NCBI GenBank assembly: GCA_002455175.1
Contig: DKKJ01000198.1
Span: 20,051 to 25,224, forward strand
Length of the DNA stretch: 5,174 nucleotides
Direction: 5' to 3'
From: Opitutaceae bacterium UBA6669
Lineage (GTDB): Bacteria; Verrucomicrobiota; Verrucomicrobiia; Opitutales; Opitutaceae
Within the stretch, counting starts at the first letter, position 1, and every line of letters starts with the position of its first letter. Made by a program: the position numbers and the translations under genes. This document shows, piece after piece, positions 1 to 4,696 of the stretch. The notes under the pieces were generated by a model that worked only from the letters and a program-made list of their open reading frames with translations, had not been told where the DNA came from and made no database searches.

Positions 1-360
1 CGTTGGTGTGCACTCACAGAAAAACTCCTGCCAACTCCTCTGCTGGTGATCCTGGGGGAAGCTGACCTCGCTCTGAAAAGCAGTTTTCAGAGATACGCGT
101 CGACTCCTCTTCGCTTCGCGGAGAATTGGCCTCTTCCCCTGCTAGCGGCAACCCTCGCACGGTGCCGGTATTTCATTGGCCATGACACCGGGGTCAGTCA
201 TCTCGCCGCCGCTGTGGGGACACCTTCGCTCCTTCTCTTTGGGCCTACCGATCCCTCGATCTGGGCGCCACCTGGACCGCACGTCCGCGTGCTCAAGATC
301 GGCGAGCAGATGGCGACGTTGACGCTCGAACACGTGCTCGCGGCCCTCCCGACAAGCTAG
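1..360 (+). CDS. Glycosyltransferase family 9 (heptosyltransferase-type), 3' part only
   Basis: C-terminal 119 residues of a GT9 glycosyltransferase. This family transfers heptose or related sugars from a nucleotide donor onto lipopolysaccharide core or other envelope glycans at the cytoplasmic face of the inner membrane. The frame is open from base 1, so the true start lies upstream; an internal GTG at 46 is not the start because coding-like sequence (W, LTEKLL, TPLLVILGEAD) precedes it in frame. What is seen is the second Rossmann-like half: the LVILGEAD strand (about residues 14-22), NWPLPLLAATLARC (43-55), the family signature GHDTGVSHLAAAVGTP (60-75) and FGPTDPSIWAPPG (80-92). The HD-(S/T)-G-x-SHLAAA and FGPTDP motifs are typical of the donor-binding side of GT9. 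The acceptor-binding N-terminal half is missing, so substrate and subtype (WaaF, WaaC, WaaQ or other) cannot be told. The stop TAG at 358-360 lies inside a convergent gene on the other strand. Confidence 0.9.
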   Translation, partial: RWCALTEKLLPTPLLVILGEADLALKSSFQRYASTPLRFAENWPLPLLAATLARCRYFIGHDTGVSHLAAAVGTPSLLLFGPTDPSIWAPPGPHVRVLKIGEQMATLTLEHVLAALPTS

Positions 361-901
361 GTGCTACCGCTGCTGGAGAAACCCAAAGAAACCGCCACGG
401 TTTCGCTGCCCATAAAGGACCAGCATAATCGACTCCAATCCGAGGTGTGCGCAGAATTTCCTTAGATGACGGACGGACGCCATCATCCTCGATCCACAAT
501 CCGGATACCGGATCCATCATCGTTCGATTCAAGGAGCGGTTGATCGACCAGGCACGCGTCAAGCGGCCGGTTCCAGACGTACCCTCAACGCCACGAATGA
601 GCACCGCAGCCGGCCAATCCTCGGGCCCAGCGACCAAGTTGAGCATCTCGTGGATGCCATAGCAGAGGTACACATACCAAGTTCCGGCGCGGGAATAGAG
701 CACGTCCGTGCGAGGCGTACGCCCACGAGCCGCGTGACAAGCGAGATCACGTTCGCCGTCGTAAGCCTCCGTTTCGATGATGCGAGCGCGATGCTCCACC
801 CCGGACGGTAACCGCCGCACCAGGTGTTTCCCCAACAGCCAACTGGCCAAAGCAACCGTTTTTTGCGCTTCGATTTCTTTTGCTTCAACGACACGCGACA
901 T
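293..901 (-). CDS. aag: 3-methyladenine DNA glycosylase, AAG/MPG family
   Basis: Monofunctional base-excision repair enzyme that removes alkylated or deaminated purines (3-methyladenine, 7-methylguanine, hypoxanthine) from DNA by hydrolysing the N-glycosidic bond. The predicted protein has 202 residues, normal for bacterial members. The family core is intact: WLLGKHLVR (21-29), RIIETEAYDG (40-49), YVYLCYGIHEMLN (76-88), GTGRLTRA (110-117), RIGVDYAG (154-161) and KPWRF (167-171). By alignment to the human enzyme, Glu45 is the catalytic water-activating residue, and Tyr47, His56, Tyr78 and Asn88 match the residues lining the flipped-base pocket. The ATG at 901 is chosen because it sits about 20 residues before the conserved LLGK; the open frame extends to 1090, but those codons overlap the permease gene and look non-coding. 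No Shine-Dalgarno sequence is seen. Oddity: about 30 Arg/Ser/Pro-rich residues follow KPWRF, and the last 68 bp are antisense to the glycosyltransferase gene. Confidence 0.92.
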   Translation of the reverse strand: MSRVVEAKEIEAQKTVALASWLLGKHLVRRLPSGVEHRARIIETEAYDGERDLACHAARGRTPRTDVLYSRAGTWYVYLCYGIHEMLNLVAGPEDWPAAVLIRGVEGTSGTGRLTRAWSINRSLNRTMMDPVSGLWIEDDGVRPSSKEILRTPRIGVDYAGPLWAAKPWRFLWVSPAAVAPSLSGGPRARVRASTSPSARRS

Positions 902-928
902 CTGTGCAGGGTAACAGGCTCTTACGAC

Positions 929-2371
929 GTGCACGCAATCTCCAGCCGCGAAACCATCGCCGCGCGCAAAACCTTTTTCCGACGCGCCCTGTTCCTCTGC
1001 ACGGCAGACGGTCTGGTCGCCATGCCGATCGTAACCATGTCGCTGCCGGTAAACGTCTTTCTCGCGGCACTCTTTACGAAGTCTTTGCACCTACCGAAGT
1101 CGATGATCGGCTTCATAGCGGCACTGCCATTCATCTGCAACTTCCTTCAGATTTTCGTTTCCCCACTTCTAGCCAAGCGTATCTCTTCGAAGGCACAGGC
1201 ATTTTTTCCGGCGACGGTTCACATGGTCCTCTGGGCTATCCTCGCGGTGATGTTGGAGTTCATTCCTCGCGATGACCCGCAGCGCGCGGGGATCTGGCTC
1301 GCGACCTGGTTTTTTGTTTCCAGTTTTGCCTCGGCACTCGCGGGCGTGGGTTGGAACTCATGGATCCAGGAGTGGGTGCCCGCTCGGTTACGAGGGAAAT
1401 ACTTTGGACAACGTAATCGATTGCTCGCGCTTTCCACCGTCACGTTCCTCCTCGTCACCGGCTGGGCACTCCAGTACGGAGACTACTCCTTACGCTCCTT
1501 CCAAGCCGTAATCGTTGGAGCCGTTTTTCTCCGACTTTTTTCCCTCAAATGGATCTGGGACACTCCATCCTCGCACTTGGAGTCCGCCAAAAGTAAACAG
1601 ACCCTTAGCTTAGGCGAACAATTCAAGCAGGTATTGGCCGCGAAATCACTTCTGGCCTTCATCGGCTTTGGAGCCATCTGGTCTTTCGCAGCGAACGCCT
1701 TCGGTGCCTTCTACCACGTGTTCATGTTTGAGCAGTTGAGCATGTCTGCTTTCGACGTGGGAATGTTCTCGACCGTGAGCGCTCTGGGTGGAGCGCTCTC
1801 CCTTGGCGCCTGGGGCCAATTGCTTGATCGTTACGGAAACAAGGCCGTAATGACCTTTTCCCTGATCCTTTGGCAGTTAGGCAATTTGGTGTGGTGTTTG
1901 TTAACGCCTGAGAACCGCAACCTTCTTTACCCTCTCTGGGCATGGGGAGGAATGACCAGTGCCGGCTTCATCCTTGGTCAATTTACACTGCTGCTTAAGC
2001 TCATCCCGATTCCTGCCAAATCGCTAGCGATCGGCGCCAACCTCGCCGTGACGTCGCTGGTTGCGGCTATCGCTCCCATACTCGGCGGTTTTGTTCTAAC
2101 CTGGGCTCTGGAGCGCTGGCCCGATGCCCTTACGGTCTACCACCTTTGCTTCCTCGTCCAGCCGGTGGTCGCCCTGCTCGGAGCAACTTTCCTTCTTCGC
2201 GTGCATGAACCGTCGGCCAGCACGTTGACGAGTGTGGTGGGAGCAATGCGTAACATCCGGACCCTAAGCGGTATTTTCGGACTGAGCTTTTTCTCCAACT
2301 ATGTGTTCTATCGGCAGCCGTCATTGCCTTTCAAACGCCGGAAAAAAGGCCGGTCCTCTACTAATGTGTAG
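929..2371 (+). CDS. Major facilitator superfamily permease
   Basis: Predicted 480-residue polytopic inner-membrane transporter; substrate unknown. The sequence has about 12 hydrophobic stretches in two halves. Segment 1 covers about residues 20-50 (ALFLCTADGLVAMPIVTMSL). The first half ends after an amphipathic loop WIQEWVPARLRGKYFGQRNR (145-164), which resembles the VP-x-x-x-RG-x-(Y/F)FG-x-RN loop seen after helix 4 in a group of poorly characterised MFS proteins. The second half contains GQLLDRYGNK (296-305), an MFS motif A-like loop between helices. The tail is basic (FKRRKKG, 468-474), as expected for a cytoplasmic C-terminus. Start choice: the GTG at 929 is the last start candidate before the first membrane helix. 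An ATG at 824 would overlap the divergent glycosylase by 78 bp and add unlikely sequence, and an ATG at 1021 would cut helix 1. No good Shine-Dalgarno precedes 929, so the start is less certain than the frame. It is probably transcribed alone. Confidence 0.85.
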   Translation: MHAISSRETIAARKTFFRRALFLCTADGLVAMPIVTMSLPVNVFLAALFTKSLHLPKSMIGFIAALPFICNFLQIFVSPLLAKRISSKAQAFFPATVHMVLWAILAVMLEFIPRDDPQRAGIWLATWFFVSSFASALAGVGWNSWIQEWVPARLRGKYFGQRNRLLALSTVTFLLVTGWALQYGDYSLRSFQAVIVGAVFLRLFSLKWIWDTPSSHLESAKSKQTLSLGEQFKQVLAAKSLLAFIGFGAIWSFAANAFGAFYHVFMFEQLSMSAFDVGMFSTVSALGGALSLGAWGQLLDRYGNKAVMTFSLILWQLGNLVWCLLTPENRNLLYPLWAWGGMTSAGFILGQFTLLLKLIPIPAKSLAIGANLAVTSLVAAIAPILGGFVLTWALERWPDALTVYHLCFLVQPVVALLGATFLLRVHEPSASTLTSVVGAMRNIRTLSGIFGLSFFSNYVFYRQPSLPFKRRKKGRSSTNV

Positions 2372-2386
2372 TGGATACTGCCTGAC

Positions 2387-2416
2387 TTAAGAGCCCTCAA
2401 CGCATAGGATTATATT
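2387..2416 (+). promoter_or_regulatory. Weak sigma-70-like promoter candidate
   Basis: The 142-bp gap between the permease stop and the next gene is AT-richer than its surroundings. It holds TTAAGA (2387-2392) and TATATT (2411-2416) separated by 18 bp, matching the -35 and -10 consensus at four and five positions. A start of transcription near 2423 would leave a leader of about 90 nt before the ATG at 2514. No terminator with a T-run is visible for the upstream permease, so read-through is also possible. This is pattern matching only. Confidence 0.25.
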
Positions 2417-2481
2417 TTAGCTGCATCAAATTGGCTCAAAGGACATAAAGACTGAACAATCCTTTGCTTATCGGGTCGTAC

Positions 2482-2497
2482 GGAGGTCACTTACCTC
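2482..2497 (+). promoter_or_regulatory. Displaced GGAGGT inside a small hairpin
   Basis: A perfect Shine-Dalgarno-like GGAGGT (2482-2487) lies 26 nt before the ATG at 2514, too far for normal use. It forms the 5' arm of an inverted repeat, GAGGT (2483-2487) and ACCTC (2493-2497), with a 5-nt loop. The stretch between it and the ATG is pyrimidine-rich and has no purine-rich site. Either initiation at 2514 does not use a Shine-Dalgarno sequence, or the match is chance. No in-frame alternative start lies at a proper distance. Confidence 0.25.
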
Positions 2498-2513
2498 AAC
2501 CCCCACTCCTACG

Positions 2514-3188
2514 ATGAACAAACCTGTCGCCTTTTCCCTGATTGCTCTCTTAGCCGTGGTTGCCGGATTTTTCGGTTATCGTGCTTACCAGACTGGTGTC
2601 GCTCGCGACGTCGCAGCCCGAACCGCCGCTGCCGAGAAAGCGGCCGCGGACGAAGCTGCAGCCGACGCTTCTCGCAAAGCCAAAGCAGAAGCGGAGGCCC
2701 ACCGGCTGGCTGCCCTCAAAGCCGAGCAAGACGCAGAGGTGGCTGCCCGCGAAGTCGCTCGACTCCGAAACGCGCAAGCCGCCGCAGAAGCCGCGCGCGT
2801 GGCTGCCGAAGCTGCAGCGCGCGAAGCCCGAGAAACGCGGGAACGACTCTCGAGGGAAAAGCTGGCCGCTGAGGGCGAGGCACGTCGCTTAGCGGAACTC
2901 CGCGAAAGGGAAGCGGAAGCAGCTGAACGCGATCGGTTGGCCGCCCTGGAAAAACTGAAAGATGCCGAGCGCTTGAATCGGGAACAAGCTGAACGCGAAG
3001 CTGCTCGACTTGCAGCACTTAAGAGTCAGCAGGAGCTTGAGCTGGAAGCAGAACGCTCACTGCTCACACGCGGGATATTGCCAGCCGACTACAAACGCCG
3101 CCAGCACTATTACCAGATGGTACAAATGCAAAATGCTGCAATTTCGGCCGAGAATGCTGCGTTGAGGGACAGGCAGGGTCAGAAGTAA
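2514..3188 (+). CDS. Membrane-anchored Ala/Glu/Arg-rich coiled-coil protein, function unknown
   Basis: 224 residues. I do not recognise a specific family. Residues 4-21 (PVAFSLIALLAVVAGFFG) form one hydrophobic span with no clear signal-peptidase site, so an uncleaved N-terminal anchor is likely. Residues about 30-185 are almost entirely A, E, R, K, D, L and Q with no proline, which predicts a long charged alpha-helix or coiled coil reminiscent of TolA domain II. A short unit recurs: RLAALK at 64-69, RLAELR at 125-130, RLAALE at 141-146 and RLAALK at 165-170. The tail (LLTRGILPADYKRRQHYYQMVQMQN, split at P190) breaks the helix and is less repetitive, and may hold the functional contact. No TolB, TolQ, TolR or energy-transducing gene is nearby, and the TolA C-terminal domain is absent, so TolA itself is unlikely. 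Topology (periplasmic or cytoplasmic helix) is unresolved because positive charges flank both sides of the anchor. It is separated by 129 bp from rplU and is probably a separate unit. Confidence 0.75.
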   Translation: MNKPVAFSLIALLAVVAGFFGYRAYQTGVARDVAARTAAAEKAAADEAAADASRKAKAEAEAHRLAALKAEQDAEVAAREVARLRNAQAAAEAARVAAEAAAREARETRERLSREKLAAEGEARRLAELREREAEAAERDRLAALEKLKDAERLNREQAEREAARLAALKSQQELELEAERSLLTRGILPADYKRRQHYYQMVQMQNAAISAENAALRDRQGQK

Positions 3189-3289
3189 AACCCCATTTAT
3201 GGGTCCTCGGTTATCGCAAATTAGAGGGTTGAGTGACGCGGAGGGTGAGACTGCAAATAGGCAAAATATCTCCTTGCTAGCCTCGTTCA

Positions 3290-3311
3290 AAACCCGCTTA
3301 TTCCGCGGTTT
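3290..3311 (+). promoter_or_regulatory. Hairpin immediately upstream of rplU
   Basis: AAACC(C)GC at 3290-3297 can pair with GCGGTTT at 3305-3311, with one bulged C and a 7-nt loop, six bases before the rplU ATG at 3318. The leader between the hairpin and the start (CATTTT) is U-rich and lacks a Shine-Dalgarno sequence. Ribosomal protein operons are often autoregulated by the encoded protein binding a leader structure, so a site for L21 is conceivable. The structure is short and no known L21-leader consensus was identified. Confidence 0.25.
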
Positions 3312-3317
3312 CATTTT

Positions 3318-3632
3318 ATGAAAGCCACCATCAAAACCCAAGGCCAGCAGTTCGTCGTCACCGAGGGCGACGTCCTGACCGTGAATCGTTTCCCTAACAC
3401 GGAAAAGGGTAACACCGTCACGATCACGGATGTGCTGACCACCGGAGAGGGCGACTCTTTCAAGATCGGCACCCCGACGCTCGCAGGCGCGTCCGTCACG
3501 GCAAAAATCCTCGAAAACAAACGCGGCAAGAAAGTCGTCGTTTTCAAGAAGAACAAGCGCAAGGGCTACGAGCGCAAGCAGGGCCACCGCCAGGAGCTCT
3601 CGGTCATCAAGATCGAATCCATCACCCTTTAA
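3318..3632 (+). CDS. rplU: 50S ribosomal protein L21
   Basis: 104 residues, the normal length for bacterial L21 (bL21), a small beta-barrel protein that binds 23S rRNA and contacts L20 in the large subunit. Recognised from the N-terminal [18 protein letters not shown] (the family's Y/F-A-I-I-x-x-G-G-K-Q-Y-x-V-x-x-G-D pattern), [21 protein letters not shown] (45-65) where families usually read IGTPxVxGAxVxAxV, and the basic C-terminal rRNA-binding stretch [23 protein letters not shown] (70-92), with the conserved KRKxYxRKxGHRQ core. The ATG at 3318 is the only sensible start; no Shine-Dalgarno is present, only a U-rich CATTTT. Nineteen bases separate it from rpmA, the usual operon partner. Upstream, 129 bp holds a leader with a short hairpin but no convincing promoter. 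Confidence 0.97.
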   Translation: MKATIKTQGQQFVVTEGDVLTVNRFPNTEKGNTVTITDVLTTGEGDSFKIGTPTLAGASVTAKILENKRGKKVVVFKKNKRKGYERKQGHRQELSVIKIESITL

Positions 3633-3637
3633 TAACT

Positions 3638-3642
3638 AAGGA
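3638..3642 (+). promoter_or_regulatory. Ribosome binding site of rpmA
   Basis: AAGGA nine bases before the ATG at 3652, within the 19-base rplU-rpmA gap. It is the only well-placed Shine-Dalgarno sequence seen in the window, and it fixes the rpmA start. Confidence 0.7.
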
Positions 3643-3651
3643 ACCCTCGTC

Positions 3652-3891
3652 ATGGCACACAAAAAAGGTCAGGGAACATCCAGCAACGGCCGCGATAGTC
3701 ATTCGCAGCGTCTGGGCGTGAAGAAGTTCGGCGGACAGTCGGTCATCGCTGGCAACATTCTCGTTCGTCAATGCGGCTCGAAGCTGCATGCAGGCACGAA
3801 CGTCGGTGTCGGTCGCGATTGGACCTTGTTCGCGTTGAAGGATGGCGTGGTCTCCTTCGATAAAGCTCACCGTTTGGTGAACGTGGTCTAA
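3652..3891 (+). CDS. rpmA: 50S ribosomal protein L27
   Basis: 79 residues; L27 (bL27) lies next to the peptidyl-transferase centre, with its flexible N-terminus reaching toward the tRNA acceptor ends. Recognised from [29 protein letters not shown] (1-29, the L27 signature region), AGNILVRQ (33-40), [16 protein letters not shown] (47-62) and DGVVSFD (64-70). The N-terminus begins directly with MAHKKG, so it does not carry the cleaved extension of Firmicutes L27. The C-terminus is a few residues shorter than the E. coli protein, which has 85. One oddity: position 41 is Cys (VRQCGSK) where most homologues have Arg (VRQRGTK); the codon TGC is one transition from CGC. It is cotranscribed with rplU, and a strong terminator follows 26 bp downstream. 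Confidence 0.97.
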   Translation: MAHKKGQGTSSNGRDSHSQRLGVKKFGGQSVIAGNILVRQCGSKLHAGTNVGVGRDWTLFALKDGVVSFDKAHRLVNVV

Positions 3892-3917
3892 GGAAACTCC
3901 TTCGATTCAGTCTTTCG

Positions 3918-3949
3918 AACGCAACCCTCCTAGGGTTGCGTTTTTTTTT
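3918..3949 (+). terminator. Rho-independent terminator of rplU-rpmA
   Basis: Perfect 11-bp inverted repeat, AACGCAACCCT (3918-3928) with AGGGTTGCGTT (3932-3942), a 3-nt loop CCT and a run of nine T from 3941 to 3949. It lies 26 bp after the rpmA stop and shows that the ribosomal protein operon ends here, separating it from the actin-like module. Confidence 0.95.
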
Positions 3950-3962
3950 GCGTCCTTTGCCC

Positions 3963-3971
3963 TGCTATTGT
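3963..3971 (+). promoter_or_regulatory. Extended -10 promoter candidate for the actin-like module
   Basis: TGCTATTGT matches the extended -10 pattern TGnTATnnT. No good -35 lies 17 bp upstream: that position falls in the terminator T-run. Extended -10 promoters can tolerate this. Predicted transcription would start near 3978 and give a leader of about 120 nt. Its position directly behind a strong terminator and before a two-gene unit makes it a sensible place for a promoter. Confidence 0.35.
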
Positions 3972-3983
3972 CGGCTCCGGAAC

Positions 3984-4096
3984 CGGACCGATGCCTGACA
4001 TCAGGGTTTCTGCCAAGGGTGGGCACCTGAACTTTTTCGCGAACCGGTCCGCCCCCTATGGGTCTACGTCGAGAACCTCCGAGGTTCCTATCGACG
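3984..4096 (+). other. Inverted-repeat-rich leader, possible structured RNA
   Basis: Within this 113-nt stretch are several complementary pairs. An outer arm CGGACCG (3984-3990) pairs with CGGTCCG (4045-4051). Inside it are CCTGA (3994-3998) with TCAGG (4001-4005), and TGCC (4011-4014) with GGCA (4022-4025). A separate hairpin just before the next start has CGTCGA (4067-4072) pairing with TCGACG (4091-4096), stacked on GAACCT (4073-4078) with AGGTTC (4082-4087), and a 3-nt bulge at 4088-4090. No named riboswitch or RNA family was recognised. The sequence could instead hold the N-terminal codons of the next gene or a short upstream open frame (3991-4101). Confidence 0.35.
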
Positions 4097-4097
4097 C

Positions 4098-4640
4098 ATG
4101 ATTCAAACGGTATTGGAGAAAGATGCCGCGCTTTCTACGCTGGCACACGTTTGCAGGCGCATCTGCGTGCTGCGCGCTCGGGGTCGCTCGGTCGAGGCTA
4201 ACCAACTGCAGTCGTCCGAATTCGCCCGCGCACTCATCGATCTCAAAGCCCAACACGGTGCAGACGCGTTTCGCGATGACGAGGTGCGTGCCCTATTCCA
4301 AAAGGAGCAAGAACGTGTAGCCGACGCGATGGTCCTGGCCGAGTTGCTTACACATTGGATGCCACCTCACGCGTCTCCCGCTATGCGCGCGAGCACGTCG
4401 GAAGAAAGTGCCACTCGGCCTCCTCCGGCAGAGGTCAAGCCCCGCGTCGATTCGCCTCTGAGCCCCGTTTCGCCAACTCAAATCCGTTACGACGAAACTG
4501 CCTCGCCTCAGGCAGCGCCAAATCCTGCTGTTAAAGCGCCTGCTGTCTCCTCCCCGACGTCTCCACCTGCGATCGCCGATCTCTTGGACGACATGCTCAA
4601 TCAGGACGCCGCGCGCCAACGTCGGACGCGCGGTCGCTAG
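4098..4640 (+). CDS. Hypothetical protein, helical N-half and Pro/Ser-rich C-half
   Basis: 180 residues, no family recognised. Residues about 1-95 look alpha-helical and charged (MIQTVLEKDAALSTLAHVCRR; ARALIDLKAQHGADAF; VRALFQKEQERVADAMVLAELLTHW). Residues about 98-155 are rich in Pro, Ser, Ala and Thr and look disordered. The end (PPAIADLLDDMLNQDAARQRRTRGR) is a short acidic helix followed by a basic tail, the kind of segment that often acts as a docking peptide. There is no signal peptide or membrane span, so it is probably cytoplasmic. It is followed after 56 bp by an actin-like ATPase gene in the same direction and is probably cotranscribed with it; a role as filament partner or regulator is an inference from context only. 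The start is uncertain: ATG 4098 is the only standard start in frame, but the frame stays open upstream to 3999 and reads plausibly (VYVENLRGSYRR) just before the ATG. A strong hairpin ends one base before the ATG. Confidence 0.7.
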   Translation: MIQTVLEKDAALSTLAHVCRRICVLRARGRSVEANQLQSSEFARALIDLKAQHGADAFRDDEVRALFQKEQERVADAMVLAELLTHWMPPHASPAMRASTSEESATRPPPAEVKPRVDSPLSPVSPTQIRYDETASPQAAPNPAVKAPAVSSPTSPPAIADLLDDMLNQDAARQRRTRGR

Positions 4641-4696
4641 GCGACGTCCCAACTCTTTAGCGCCCCCGCGCGTCTCCCCTCACCGACCCACACTTT

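Noticed and set aside
559..894. Minus-strand open frame of 111 residues
   Set aside because: It is a shifted-frame shadow of the glycosylase gene; the conserved motifs are in the other frame.
902..1090. Extension of the glycosylase frame upstream to an ATG at 1090 (minus strand)
   Set aside because: The extra 63 residues match nothing in the family and lie antisense to the first membrane helix of the permease; ATG 901 gives a normal-length enzyme.
2333..2355. CCGG-A-run-GGCCGG near the permease stop as a terminator
   Set aside because: Only a 4-bp stem is possible, the A-run is in the loop and no T-run follows.
2716..3018. Minus-strand open frame of 100 residues opposite the coiled-coil gene
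   Set aside because: Arg/Leu/Pro-rich content is what the reverse complement of an Ala/Glu/Arg-rich repeat gives; no independent support.
3192..3203. Small palindrome CCCATTTATGGG after the coiled-coil gene as a terminator
   Set aside because: Only a 5-bp stem with a 2-nt loop and no T-run follows; too weak to call.
3057..3587. Minus-strand open frame of 176 residues opposite rplU
   Set aside because: It is antisense to the clear L21 gene and has no recognisable motifs.
3970..4056. Small signal recognition particle RNA or a known riboswitch in the rpmA downstream gap
   Set aside because: The SRP loop signature (AGGTCCGGAAGGAAGCAGCC-like) is absent, and no riboswitch consensus that I know matches.
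4293..4652. Minus-strand open frame of 119 residues opposite the hypothetical gene
   Set aside because: No motifs, and the plus-strand frame fits the operon direction better with its frame open upstream; treated as a shadow.
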